64,000 nucleotides of DNA from JBEIQE01 sp040376705 (GCA_040376705.1 JBEIQE010000007.1:1-64000), one strand, 5' to 3'; counted from the first letter of the stretch, positions 8,139 through 17,232 are shown. Translations and numbers: made by a program. The notes: generated by a model not told the origin, from the letters alone.

Positions 8139-9113
8139 ATGGATGATGCGGTTGCAAAACCAGACAGCCCTTTAAATGTTTTAACCGCAGCTGATAAAGC
8201 GCGGCGCTTAGCCATGTTTGGTATAAATGCCCTGGGCTTGGGCCTGATGGCCACCCTCATCGCCCCTTATGCAGCTGCAAATACAGCTTTGTTCATAGGA
8301 ACGGCTATTGCCTATACCATGGTGAGAGTAAACAGAAAGATATTTACAAGATACAACGAGCCAACAGACAGGCACGACCAGTGCCGTGATGTGCCCGAAC
8401 ATGCAAAACGCGCAGTTACCCATTTTGCAGAGCTGGCTGGCATCCGTCTGCCCGATGTTATACGGCTCGAGGCACCGAACACACTCGCCCAAGCAACTGC
8501 TAACGTCGGCTACACGACGGCATATGTCGGTTTTACAACTGCGCTCGAACGCGAATACGACAAGTTGGCCTTCACTGCGTTTCTGGCTCATGAAGTTGGC
8601 CACATATCGCATGATGACCAGAAGCTCGATGCAACAAACGCAATGATGCTGTTTTCAGGCCGCACGCTACGCTAGGCCATGGTTGCGGGCGTGGCTGTTG
8701 GCACAATTCCCCTTACACCCGTGATTGCGGGTGCAGCTGTTTTAACCCCGATCCTGATGCATATGGCTCATAAATCGAACTCACGGCAGAATGAGCTGAT
8801 TAACGACCGCTTTGCTGCAATAGCCATGGGCACACCTGTGCCTGTTGCGCGCGCCTTTGCACTACATAGCCGCGGTGTTAAGCAAGGGAGGCTCGTGGGT
8901 AAATTTGCCCCGCCTCTGCCCGATGAGTCCGGTATTAAAGAGAATAACTTTGAACGTGCCCTGCGCTGGCTGGAGGCTGTAGAAAATTTTGGCCCCATCG
9001 CAACACACCCCTCAGGCAGAACACGCCGCAAGAAACTGGCAGAGCTGCGCAAGAAGGGGCTGCTCAAGCCGCAAGAAAGTAAAACCAAAATACTTCGCGC
9101 TATGCTCGGCTAA
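8139..9113 (+). pseudogene. M48-like zinc metalloprotease interrupted by an in-frame amber codon
   Basis: Two open stretches (8139-8675 and 8679-9113) lie in the same frame and are separated by one TAG at 8673-8675. The first encodes two membrane helices and the zinc motif HEVGH (about residue 151). The second continues with a hydrophobic pair and ELINDRFA, which aligns with the family's third zinc ligand segment E-x-x-A-D-R. Neither half is complete alone. This is a recent nonsense mutation, a sequencing error or a read-through stop. A GCC then ATG after the TAG could allow reinitiation, but the second half lacks the HExxH. Confidence 0.75.
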
Positions 9114-9152
9114 GCCTTGCCTTTAAGATAATCAGCCTGATAACTTGCCACC

Positions 9153-9875
9153 ATGTTTGGTGGCATCAACGCGCATAACTTCATCTCTGACCACAGCTAT
9201 ATCAGCCCGGCTGATGGCTTGCTGCGTTTTGAGTTTTCAGATGCTGCCGCCAGCCTGACCGGCCTGTTCAACGCAAAAGGCAAACGGGTTATCGGCCAGT
9301 GCCGTAACGGCCTATTAGGCCATATTCTCCAGCATGATGAGCTGTACAAGCACTACCCAGAAGTTGCAGCAATACCCTTCGAGCTGTATTGGCGACGACA
9401 GCGGGGCGAAGACTCAGTTCTTAATAGCCAGCTTATCAAGCTACAGCCTGCTATTGATGATCCACCTAACAAAACCCTCAGCAGCCTGTGCCATGAAGTG
9501 CAGCATGTCATCCAGCTGATTGAAGGCTTTAGCGATGGTGGCGATCCCGACCATATTTATGCCGTACTCCGCCGCCAGCACTTGAAGCTGAGTGGCGAAC
9601 GCTACTTAACCGGCGAAGAAAGCCGCCGCCTAAGCCAACAGGCGGATGACGCCTATTATAACCTGCCCGGTGAGAAGGAAGCGCGTGATGTAAGCAAGCG
9701 CCTGAACTGGAACCTGGAGCAGCGCCGTGCTGAACCACCGGTTAACGCCAGACTGGCGGACGACAAAACCTGCGTTACCTATGCTCCGCGCGAAACCTTA
9801 ACAGTGAAAGAGCGGCTGGCGTTGGCCTTTTTAGCACGTAAACGCCGCCAGCTTTTAGGCAGCACCCCTCAATAG
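9153..9875 (+). CDS. LPD23-like putative metallopeptidase domain protein
   Basis: This 240-residue protein has a central HEVQH zinc-type motif within LSSLCHEVQHVIQLIEGF, followed by GGDP and later LPGEKEARDVSKRLN. This order matches the large polyvalent-protein-associated domain 23, found in phage and plasmid polyvalent proteins. An upstream LLGHILQHDELYKHYPE segment also fits. No membrane segment is seen. It sits between the broken M48 gene and a frameshifted remnant, so it may be the surviving part of a decayed mobile element. Function as a peptidase is inference from the HExxH. Confidence 0.6.
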   Translation: MFGGINAHNFISDHSYISPADGLLRFEFSDAAASLTGLFNAKGKRVIGQCRNGLLGHILQHDELYKHYPEVAAIPFELYWRRQRGEDSVLNSQLIKLQPAIDDPPNKTLSSLCHEVQHVIQLIEGFSDGGDPDHIYAVLRRQHLKLSGERYLTGEESRRLSQQADDAYYNLPGEKEARDVSKRLNWNLEQRRAEPPVNARLADDKTCVTYAPRETLTVKERLALAFLARKRRQLLGSTPQ

Positions 9876-9913
9876 GCATTGCCTTGGCAAGGCCGAATTT
9901 ATTAGGCTGCCTC

Positions 9914-10291
9914 ATGCTTATCGACCCGCATGCCCAGACCTTCAGCCCACAGGCCATTTCGGGTATGGCCCGCAGGATGCCCTGCCGCGTAACGAAATAT
10001 CAGATGACACGAGCATTCTCACTCTACCAGCTGGCTTGATCGACAGCCTGCAGCCAGTTAAACAGGCTGGTGGTAGTTATAAGTTCATGCAGTATAAAAC
10101 GTACGCAAATACCACCGCCGCATCTGGTATTCAAAGAACTGGCCGAGCCGCGCGAACGTAGTCATGAGCAGATTGTAGCTCTTGAGGCTTATCAAAGCAG
10201 GGCGCGGAAAGTTAAAGTAGCGGATACATTTAACCGCCTGCTGGCAAAACTCAGGCTGCGCCCTGCAACTGCGCCAGCACATAAACCCTGA
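9914..10291 (+). pseudogene. Frameshifted remnant of a polyvalent-type protein
   Basis: Three protein-like stretches occur in two frames: MLIDPHAQTFSPQAIS, then GYGPQDALPRNEIS through SILTLPAGLIDSLQPV and YKFMQYKTYAN, then PHLVFKELAEPRERSHEQIV to LAKLRLRP. Two compensating frameshifts, near 9955 and near 10110, would join them into one product of about 120 residues. The text reads like a single domain with a fixed order. The end overlaps the RHH gene on the other strand. It is a reconstruction by eye, so confidence is moderate. Confidence 0.45.
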
Positions 10292-10463
10292 TTTCACTAG
10301 CCAGATTGCGTGTGCGCTGTGCGTCTAGTGTGGCGATCAAATCTGGCAGGCTTTGCTTTTTTGCCTTTGCCAGTGCTTCAAACGCCAGCCAGAACTCGGG
10401 CTCTAGCGCGATGGAAGTGGCATGGCCCGCAAGGCGGAACGAGCGCTTCTCCAGCTTTTTCAT
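10251..10463 (-). CDS. Ribbon-helix-helix domain protein
   Basis: This 70-residue protein has the RHH_4-type pattern RSFRLAGHATSIALEPEFW (beta strand then helix), followed by LPDLIATLDAQRTRNLASEIR. Such proteins bind DNA as dimers through the N-terminal strand. Its ATG overlaps the stop of the upstream membrane protein gene by four bases (ATGA), so it is the last gene of the fumC cluster. Its DNA target is unknown. Confidence 0.8.
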   Translation of the reverse strand: MKKLEKRSFRLAGHATSIALEPEFWLAFEALAKAKKQSLPDLIATLDAQRTRNLASEIRVYVLAQLQGAA

Positions 10464-11341
10464 TCGGGTGCGCCCTGTTGGCCCTGTTGGCTCGCATACT
10501 GGCCCTGCTCGAGATCATCGATAATCGCCTTGCAGTCACGCAGACTTATACCGGTACGCCGCGTGAGGTAACGGATGGCCTCGAGCTTTTTACCCTGCGC
10601 CACCAGCGCATGCGCCTCAGCCATGACAGCATCCGTCAGCGGCATTTCGTTGGGCAGTAAATAGGCCTCAGGCTCAGGAATGGAGCGCGGGGGGTCGATA
10701 TCATAATTCAGCCGCAGCTTATCGAGCGCAAAGGCGAGTGTTGGAAGATTGGTTTTGAACATGAGACGCAAGGTGCGCTCATCTTTTTCAATACGTACCG
10801 GCTCGTGGTTATGGCGGCCTCGTAAAAAGCCGTTGCCCTCGAGGCGGGTATTTTCATCCATCAGGATATCGATCATCTCATGCGGAATTTTATCATTCAG
10901 CTTGATCGCCATTTGCGGCTCGCTGTTGCGGGGGATTTTTACCCCGAAAATGCTATCGATGTCACTGCGCTCGAGGGCAAACACCGTGGGGTCAGTCCGT
11001 GGCCATTGGTAATGTTTATACGAGCGGAACTGCACCCACATACGGTCACGCGAGGCCGCCAATAACCAGCTGGCAGGCGCGCGAGCCGACTTGAGATCGG
11101 ACGATATATAATAGGAATAGGCAAACAACAGCACTGCCGCGAACACAGCATAGGCGTAGGAGATATCGCGTATCACCGGCACATCTGGCCGCCAGAGCGG
11201 CAGCAGTACCAAAAGGGCAATAGTGGTATAGCTGCAAAACAGTGCGATATCGCTCTTCAGGTTGCGGTCTTCGCGCACCACCATCATGTCGCCAGCCCAT
11301 TCGCGGCGCGCTACCGATTCTGTTATTAGGCGCAGGGCCAT
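10460..11341 (-). CDS. Membrane protein with ribosomal L7/L12 C-terminal-like domain, copy 2
   Basis: This 293-residue protein has an N-terminal region with two membrane helices (about 33-52 and 62-82), a cytoplasmic middle domain, and a C-terminal segment GKKLEAIRYLTRRTGISLRDCKAIID. That segment matches the helix-turn-helix core of the ribosomal protein L7/L12 C-terminal domain (K-x-x-AI..L...TG..L..C/AK). It is a tandem paralogue of the next gene upstream and overlaps it by one base (TGATG). The domain normally binds translation factors; what it does on a membrane protein is unknown. Confidence 0.65.
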   Translation of the reverse strand: MALRLITESVARREWAGDMMVVREDRNLKSDIALFCSYTTIALLVLLPLWRPDVPVIRDISYAYAVFAAVLLFAYSYYISSDLKSARAPASWLLAASRDRMWVQFRSYKHYQWPRTDPTVFALERSDIDSIFGVKIPRNSEPQMAIKLNDKIPHEMIDILMDENTRLEGNGFLRGRHNHEPVRIEKDERTLRLMFKTNLPTLAFALDKLRLNYDIDPPRSIPEPEAYLLPNEMPLTDAVMAEAHALVAQGKKLEAIRYLTRRTGISLRDCKAIIDDLEQGQYASQQGQQGAPE

Positions 11342-12261
11342 CAGCTCCTCCGAATACGGGAGCCGAGCGTGCGCTCAACCCCGTTTTCAATTACATCTTT
11401 GCTCTCTTTAAGCGAGAGGCTGGTGTATTGCCGCAGCATTTGTATAGCACCAATTTTATCGCCGCTGGCCGCCAGGCTTTCTATCGTACGTACACGCTCG
11501 GGCGTCAGCTCTGGCTTACTGTCCAGCATGGGTGCTGCTGCCTCAACCTCGCCTATGGGGCGTATACGGTAACGCTCGCCCAGCTTGGTTACCGTTTGCA
11601 TGAAGTTGGGGCTGGTGCGGCCACTAAAATCAAGCGACAGCACGAAGCCATCTGCACTCACACGCAGTGGCTTATGGCTACTGCGTGAACGTATGCCCTT
11701 GCTCGTGGGCATACGCACGTTCTCACTCAAAATAACATCGATCTGATCTTGCGTAAGTGCATCGCGCAGGAAAATTTCGAGCAAGCCTACACGCTTGCGC
11801 ATCGGCTCAGTCTTCCAAAGTGGATTAGCCCCCCTAGCCTCTGCAACAATCAGGCTTTCGCGCGGCTGGATATATTCAACATCATGCGGCGAGAGGCGCA
11901 GTACGGTTTTATCGTCAACAGGCCACTTCCAGTGACGGAACGAGCGGAAGTGGATATTCAGCTGATTAACAGTGAGCATCAGTAACCAGTTATGCGACTG
12001 ACGTACCGCCTTGAGCTCACCGCCCATAAGGGCCGCAAACAACCAACAGAACAAGCCAGCGAACACCGCCATGCCAGAGGGCAAATCAGCCTCAGGCAAC
12101 AGGTACACGCGCCAGAACGGGTAAGAGAGAGCAGCAATCGCGCCAGCCAAAAAGACCAGCCAGAGGATATAATCACCCACCCCGCGGCTCTCGCGCACGA
12201 TGAATGCATCAGCCGTAACAAGCTGCCGCGCCTGAGGTTCGGTGATCAGGTCGGCAGACAA
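11341..12261 (-). CDS. Membrane protein with ribosomal L7/L12 C-terminal-like domain, copy 1
   Basis: This 306-residue protein has the same plan as its downstream neighbour: two membrane helices (about 30-50 and 60-80), a shared FRS[FY]KH[WY][KQ]WP motif near residue 113, and a C-terminal L7/L12-like segment GDKIGAIQMLRQYTSLSLKE. The start is a TTG directly after the fumC TAA stop, with GGGG about 10 bases before it, so translation is probably coupled to fumC. I infer an old tandem duplication. Confidence 0.65.
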   Translation of the reverse strand: MSADLITEPQARQLVTADAFIVRESRGVGDYILWLVFLAGAIAALSYPFWRVYLLPEADLPSGMAVFAGLFCWLFAALMGGELKAVRQSHNWLLMLTVNQLNIHFRSFRHWKWPVDDKTVLRLSPHDVEYIQPRESLIVAEARGANPLWKTEPMRKRVGLLEIFLRDALTQDQIDVILSENVRMPTSKGIRSRSSHKPLRVSADGFVLSLDFSGRTSPNFMQTVTKLGERYRIRPIGEVEAAAPMLDSKPELTPERVRTIESLAASGDKIGAIQMLRQYTSLSLKESKDVIENGVERTLGSRIRRS

Positions 12262-13680
12262 TTAAGCAGCCCCGAGCATGTCCTGCGGGCGTACCCATTC
12301 ATCAAACTGCTCGGGCGTGAGGAAGCCAAGCTCCACAGCAGCGGCCTTGAGGGTCTTGTTCTCGGCCAGTGCTTTTTTGGCGACCTTGGCAGCTTTATCG
12401 TAACCGATATGCGGGTTAAGCGAAGTGACCAGCATGAGGCAGCGATCGAGCGCGTCCTTGATGACCTCTTCATTCGCCTCGATACCCACAACGCAGTTAT
12501 CGCTGAAGCTGCGGCAGGCATCAGCCAGCAGGCGAATGCTTTGCAGCACGTTGAAGATGATAACCGGCTTGAATACGTTAAGCTCGAAGTGGCCCGTTGC
12601 GCCAGCGATGCTTACCGTAGTGTGGTTGCCCATCACCTGTGCGCACACCATGGTCATGGCCTCACTCTGTGTGGGGTTTACCTTACCCGGCATGATGGAA
12701 CTGCCCGGCTCGTTCTCAGGCAAGTGAATTTCGCCAATACCGCAACGCGGGCCAGAGCCCAGCATGCGAATGTCGTTGGCAATCTTCATGAGTGAGCAGG
12801 CGATGGTGTTAAGCGCGCCCGAGAGCTCGACCAGTGCGTCATGCGCGGCCAGGGCTTCGAACTTGTTTTCAGCAGTTACAAAGGCCAGGCCTGTAATGCG
12901 CGCAGCTTCGGCAGCAAACTTTTCGGCAAAACCGGGCTTGCAGTTAATGCCGGTACCTACAGCTGTGCCGCCTTGGGCCAACTGCAGCACGCGCGGCAGT
13001 GTGGCCTTAACGCGCTCAATCGCATACTTTATTTGCGTGGCGTAGCCCGAGAATTCCTGACCCAATGTTACCGGCGTAGCATCCTGCAAATGCGTACGGC
13101 CCACCTTGATGATCTTGGCAAACTCTTTGCTCTTGCCGCTGAGCGATGCATGGAGATGCTCAAGCGCGGGGATAAGCTCATGATGCAGCTGTTCGGCGGC
13201 AGCAATATGCATGGCTGTGGGGAAGCTGTCGTTGCTCGACTGGCCGTAGTTAACATGGTCATTCGGGTGCACCGGCTTTTTGCTGCCGATGACGCCGCCC
13301 AGAATTTCAATCGCGCGGTTGGCAATCACTTCGTTCACGTTCATGTTGGTTTGTGTGCCCGAGCCGGTTTGCCATACCACCAGCGGGAAGTGGTCATTCA
13401 GGCGGCCATCAATCACTTCGTCAGCAGCTGTAATTAGCGCTTCGCCCACGCTTTTATCGAGCGCATTGAGCGCCATGTTGGAGAGTGCAGCAGCTTTTTT
13501 GACAATACCAAAGGCGCGGATGAGCGGCAGCGGCATGCGTTCGCCACCGATCTTGAAGTTCTGGACCGAGCGCTGGGTCTGGGCGCCCCAGTACTTATTG
13601 GCGGGAACGGCGACCTCGCCCATCGAGTCGGTCTCGATACGGGTGGCGGGTTCTTCTTTGGCTTTAGGCTGTGCAGTCAT
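12262..13680 (-). CDS. fumC: Class II fumarate hydratase
   Basis: This 472-residue enzyme interconverts fumarate and malate in the TCA cycle without an iron-sulfur cluster. Conserved blocks are VWQTGSGTQTNMNVNEV, the catalytic segment HPNDHVNYGQSSND, the superfamily signature GSSIMPGKVNP near residue 320, and a C-terminal helical domain. Length is normal. It is the first gene of a minus-strand run with the two L7/L12-like membrane proteins and the RHH gene. The 124-base upstream gap contains a 10-bp inverted repeat. Confidence 0.95.
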   Translation of the reverse strand: MTAQPKAKEEPATRIETDSMGEVAVPANKYWGAQTQRSVQNFKIGGERMPLPLIRAFGIVKKAAALSNMALNALDKSVGEALITAADEVIDGRLNDHFPLVVWQTGSGTQTNMNVNEVIANRAIEILGGVIGSKKPVHPNDHVNYGQSSNDSFPTAMHIAAAEQLHHELIPALEHLHASLSGKSKEFAKIIKVGRTHLQDATPVTLGQEFSGYATQIKYAIERVKATLPRVLQLAQGGTAVGTGINCKPGFAEKFAAEAARITGLAFVTAENKFEALAAHDALVELSGALNTIACSLMKIANDIRMLGSGPRCGIGEIHLPENEPGSSIMPGKVNPTQSEAMTMVCAQVMGNHTTVSIAGATGHFELNVFKPVIIFNVLQSIRLLADACRSFSDNCVVGIEANEEVIKDALDRCLMLVTSLNPHIGYDKAAKVAKKALAENKTLKAAAVELGFLTPEQFDEWVRPQDMLGAA

Positions 13681-13718
13681 GTTTGTTTATCTCCAGTGGA
13701 AGGTTTTTAGCATCTCAA

Positions 13719-13778
13719 AGGTTAACGAACAACTCGCCAAAAGCACTTTATCTGTCCCCCACGACCACTCGTTAACCT
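13719..13778 (-). promoter_or_regulatory. Perfect 10-bp inverted repeat upstream of fumC
   Basis: AGGTTAACGA (13719-13728) and TCGTTAACCT (13769-13778) are exact reverse complements, with centres 50 bases apart. They lie 39-98 bases upstream of the fumC start, where an operator pair would be. Each arm contains GTTAAC, a half-site-like element. Confidence 0.4.
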
Positions 13779-13804
13779 GTTGTACTTTGGCCAAGCAAAA
13801 ACTG

Positions 13805-14254
13805 CTAATTGGACCATAATTCCTTATCCCAGTCGGGGTCAAAATCGGCGCCCTTACTTCCAAGATCGGGCGGGACATCGGCTGCATCGAGATACCGCCA
13901 GCCCTGAAAAGCCCGCCGCGGGCGCGGCAGCACTTTCACCAGCTTTGCATCATACACGATAGCGCAATGTGTTATGCCGCCCCGCACAACCGGGCGCAGG
14001 TCCAGAATGCGCTGGCGTACGCAGATAAGTCCACCAATGACCCAATAAAGCGAACCGCCCTCAAGCACCTCCAACCGCCGTTTAGGCATATGCCGCGTAA
14101 TATGCATAAGCTCGGCTGGCTGATGGGCCTGTTTCATTTCTTTAAGGAATTGTTTTTGCCAGACAGTCAACTCACCAAGGCTATCACAACCTACGCATAA
14201 TTTTACAATATGCTGCGGGGCGCCTGCGTCGCTTTTTGTTATAACTTTTCTCAT
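13805..14254 (-). CDS. DUF1489 family protein
   Basis: The protein has 149 residues from the ATG at 14254, one base after the stop of the LD-carboxypeptidase gene. An upstream in-frame start inside that gene is less likely. Family features are IVKLCVGCDSLGELTVWQ near the start and the RYLDAADVPPDL segment near the end. DUF1489 is common in alphaproteobacteria and has no known function. It appears co-transcribed with ldcA and TfoX-N. Confidence 0.8.
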   Translation of the reverse strand: MRKVITKSDAGAPQHIVKLCVGCDSLGELTVWQKQFLKEMKQAHQPAELMHITRHMPKRRLEVLEGGSLYWVIGGLICVRQRILDLRPVVRGGITHCAIVYDAKLVKVLPRPRRAFQGWRYLDAADVPPDLGSKGADFDPDWDKELWSN

Positions 14255-14255
14255 A

Positions 14256-15185
14256 TCAGGCAAAGAGAGGCGCATGCTGCAGTGTGATGCCGTTTTCACT
14301 GGCGCTCAGGTTGGCGACGACACCTAAGGGCAGCACGGTACGGTGAATGCCATGTCCGCAGGGGAAGTTCCAGATAACCGGCACATCGAGCGGTACAAGG
14401 TGCTCAGCCACAATCTGCTTGGCTGTCTGGCCGAAGGCAGGCTCGCCCACATCCGCCACATCGACCAGCTCACCCATGATGACACCGCGCACCGAGCGGA
14501 ACACGCCCGCCCGCGCAAACTGCCACATCATGCGGTCGAACCTGTACAGGTCCTCCCCCACTTCCTCGAGCACCAAAATCGTATCGCGATAGTCGGGCTG
14601 GGTAGGTGTATCGAAACACGCCTGCAGCACGGCCATATTACCCCCCACCAGCTTGCCAGCCGCTTCACCGGCAGCCATTACCTCGGCCTGCTTGGCGGCG
14701 GGATGGTCAGTCGGCTGCACCTCATCGCCCCGCAGCAGCTTCCAGAGATGTTCCCAGCTTTCGGGCGAGCGCATGGGGTCTTTATGAAAATCATTGAGCA
14801 TGGGCCCGAGCAGCGCAGGCTGGCCGGTACGGGCAGCAATAGGGTTAAGCAGACCGGTTGCATCGCTAAAGCCAATCATCGGCTTGGGGTTTTTCTTGAG
14901 CAGTGCGAAGTCGATGCCATCTACAATACGTAATGCACCATAACCACCGCGCGCACAGATAATGGCTTTAACATCTGCATTTGTGTAAGTTTCGTGCAGG
15001 GCGGCGAGGCGCTGGGCATCATCCCCTGCAAAGCGGCCATACTGGTTATACGTATGCGGGTGCACAAACGGCACATAGCCTGCCCGCTTGATTTCATCGA
15101 GGCTGCGCTCAAGCCATACGCTATCTATTTTATTAGAGGGCGCCAACACGCCAACAGCATCACCCGGTTTTAACGCAGCAAACAT
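14256..15185 (-). CDS. ldcA: LD-carboxypeptidase (peptidase family S66)
   Basis: This 309-residue enzyme cleaves the L,D bond that releases D-Ala from murein tetrapeptides during cell-wall recycling, or acts on related peptides (MccF type). S66 landmarks are GDAVGVLAPSN at the N terminus, CARGGYGALRI, the nucleophile in IGFSDAT, the Glu in LEEVGEDLYR and the His in FPCGHG. No signal peptide is seen, so it is cytoplasmic. It directly abuts TfoX-N upstream and DUF1489 downstream in one operon. Confidence 0.88.
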   Translation of the reverse strand: MFAALKPGDAVGVLAPSNKIDSVWLERSLDEIKRAGYVPFVHPHTYNQYGRFAGDDAQRLAALHETYTNADVKAIICARGGYGALRIVDGIDFALLKKNPKPMIGFSDATGLLNPIAARTGQPALLGPMLNDFHKDPMRSPESWEHLWKLLRGDEVQPTDHPAAKQAEVMAAGEAAGKLVGGNMAVLQACFDTPTQPDYRDTILVLEEVGEDLYRFDRMMWQFARAGVFRSVRGVIMGELVDVADVGEPAFGQTAKQIVAEHLVPLDVPVIWNFPCGHGIHRTVLPLGVVANLSASENGITLQHAPLFA

Positions 15186-15620
15186 CTAGCGTGGTCTCTT
15201 TCTTGGCTTGCCCGGCTGGGCGTTTTTGGATGCACCTTTGCGGCCCGAGAGCGCGTCCTTAAACGCAGCATCGGCCCATTTGCACAGGGCATCGCTGTCT
15301 TCGAGCAATTCGGCAGTTATGGCGGCATAGCTGAGCGAGACTTTTTTAGTCTTGGGCTCTTCGCCCTTCTTTTTGACCGGCTCTTTTTTCTCGTAGGTGA
15401 ACAGCGTCAGCTCTTCGCCATTAGCCAGCTCACGCAGGTGATCGCCGCACTTGAGGTAGAGCACATCATCCGACACCAACGCGAACATCAGTGCGCCGCG
15501 GTACAGGCCCCAGCTGCCGAACATGCGGCGCGGGCTGATGGCGCCCCACGGCCCCAGCAGCTCGCTCACATGTGTTACGAAGGCATCATCTATCTGACCC
15601 ATGGGCGGATATTGGCCCAT
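15186..15620 (-). CDS. TfoX N-terminal domain protein
   Basis: This 144-residue protein has the TfoX/Sxy N-terminal fold signature ISPRRMFGSWGLYRG followed by FALVSDDVLYLK. The C-terminal 40 residues are Lys-rich and disordered. Full TfoX regulates competence in gammaproteobacteria; stand-alone N domains in alphaproteobacteria have no settled role. The stop directly precedes the ldcA start with no spacing. An ATG six codons further in (15602) is an equally possible start. Confidence 0.82.
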   Translation of the reverse strand: MGQYPPMGQIDDAFVTHVSELLGPWGAISPRRMFGSWGLYRGALMFALVSDDVLYLKCGDHLRELANGEELTLFTYEKKEPVKKKGEEPKTKKVSLSYAAITAELLEDSDALCKWADAAFKDALSGRKGASKNAQPGKPRKRPR

Positions 15621-15642
15621 GGGAGATAAAACGCCAAGAAGA

Positions 15643-17232
15643 TTAGGAGGCCCGTAACGCCGCCATCATGGCGCGGCGCTTCTCGTAAAGGCCTTCTTCC
15701 AGACCGACCACATACTTATGCGGGTTAATCAGACGCTTGTGCGAGGTATCGAGGCGCGCCAGTTCCTCAAAACCACGCGCACGGGCATCATGCACCGTCT
15801 CGGGCGGGCTCACCAGCTGGCCAAAGGCAAACATGGGTCGTAGCGGTTCATACGCGCGGCTCCCCGCACGGAAAACCTTGGTCAGGCTCGGGTCGTCCTT
15901 GCGCACCGACACCACATCACGCGTGAGGCGGCCGGTAGTGGGGTCAATCGGGCTCACACCGAGATAGGGCATCAGCACACTACCGTTAAACTTGCCGTCC
16001 TCGGTCAGCATGCGCACAACCGTCAGCTCACCGGGAATGGTGCTCTTGGCGGCCTGTTCCGACAGCTTGATCTTCTCGACCAGTACTGTGGGGTCGAGCG
16101 GAATTTTACCTGCGCGCACATCCTCACGGATCTGGTTGAAGCTGGCCACATCGAGCCCCTTGCCTACGCTGGCGAGCTTATACACCGCGCCAAGAGAGGC
16201 CTGCGAGGGGCCATTATCAAGGTCAGTGGTAGTCAGGCGTGTGCCCAAAGCCCAGAGTTCAATCGCACCATTCTCGCGGTTCTTGATCTGATCGACCTTG
16301 AACTCATCGAGGTTGTTCGAGCCGATGATCTGGGTTTTGGCAAAACCTGCCTCATCGAGAATGCCTCGTACTTCACGCGAGAGATAGGCCAGATCACCAG
16401 AATCAAGTCGCACAGCCTTGAGCGGTGTGTTCAGCTCTTTCGCCACCTTGATGGCATTCCTTACACCCTTGAGCGTATCGAATGTATCGATCAGCAGTAC
16501 CGAGTTTTGCGGCATAGCCTTGAGGTAGGCGCGGAAAGATTCTTCCTCATTATCAAAGAACATCACAAACGCATGTGCCATGGTGCCCGAGGCCGGGATT
16601 TTATAGTAGAACGCCGCCTGATCATTGGAGCTGCCAGCAGCACCACCCACGTAAGACGCGCGGCTTTCAGCCAAGCCGCCAATCGAGTGCGCACGGCGCA
16701 GGCCGTATTCAACCACCGGCTGGCCGTTGGTGACATTGGTTACACGCGAGGTGAGTGTCGCCAGCAGGGCCTGCGAGTTGAGCGAGTTGGTTACTGCCGT
16801 TTCAATCCACAATGCCTGCCAGGCCGGGCCAGAGACGCGGTAAATCGGCTCATCTGGAAACGCCAGTGCGCCTTCGGGCAGGGCATCGATGCTCAACTCG
16901 AGCTTGCTGTCTTTGACCATGTCGAGGAATTCATCAGTGAACACGCGCTTGGGCTCTTTGGTGACCGGGTCGGGCACGGTTTCTTCGCGCAGGAACTCGA
17001 TGTGTTCTTTGGCAAACTCCCACTGCTGCGAGAGCCACTCAGCCACGATGTTCTGACCCGCACTCATGGTATAGCCGCCCTCAAACGGGTTCTTGCGGAT
17101 GTAAGAGTGGAAAGTGGCCGGCGTATTGTGCAGGCCTGCCGTGAACAGTGCCTGACCCATGGTACGGGCGTAACGGTCGCCCCACAGCACATTCTGCTGA
17201 CGGGCCAAAATTTCGGTATACGGACGGGGCAT
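15643..17232 (-). CDS. pncB: Nicotinate phosphoribosyltransferase
   Basis: This 529-residue enzyme attaches phosphoribose from PRPP to nicotinate, the entry step of NAD salvage. Typical features are the N-terminal RYARTMGQALF segment, EYGLRRAHSIGG, VRLDSGDLAYLSRE and IGSNNLDEF. The length fits the longer NAPRT subfamily. The start is an ATG with AGGAG nine bases before it, just after a compact hairpin. The leader (17233-17335) is shared with the ankyrin gene upstream, suggesting common control by something linked to NAD or by a duplicated promoter. Confidence 0.92.
   Translation of the reverse strand: MPRPYTEILARQQNVLWGDRYARTMGQALFTAGLHNTPATFHSYIRKNPFEGGYTMSAGQNIVAEWLSQQWEFAKEHIEFLREETVPDPVTKEPKRVFTDEFLDMVKDSKLELSIDALPEGALAFPDEPIYRVSGPAWQALWIETAVTNSLNSQALLATLTSRVTNVTNGQPVVEYGLRRAHSIGGLAESRASYVGGAAGSSNDQAAFYYKIPASGTMAHAFVMFFDNEEESFRAYLKAMPQNSVLLIDTFDTLKGVRNAIKVAKELNTPLKAVRLDSGDLAYLSREVRGILDEAGFAKTQIIGSNNLDEFKVDQIKNRENGAIELWALGTRLTTTDLDNGPSQASLGAVYKLASVGKGLDVASFNQIREDVRAGKIPLDPTVLVEKIKLSEQAAKSTIPGELTVVRMLTEDGKFNGSVLMPYLGVSPIDPTTGRLTRDVVSVRKDDPSLTKVFRAGSRAYEPLRPMFAFGQLVSPPETVHDARARGFEELARLDTSHKRLINPHKYVVGLEEGLYEKRRAMMAALRAS

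Noticed and set aside
8679..9113. Second half of the M48 gene as an independent protein
   Set aside because: It is in frame with the first half, contains the third zinc ligand region and lacks its own HExxH; a separate function is less likely than interruption.
8139..10291. This patch as an intact prophage or defence island
   Set aside because: No integrase, structural, restriction or toxin genes are present and two of the three genes are broken.
12000..13437. Plus-strand frames over fumC and its neighbour
   Set aside because: Shadows of the minus-strand genes, which have full family signatures.
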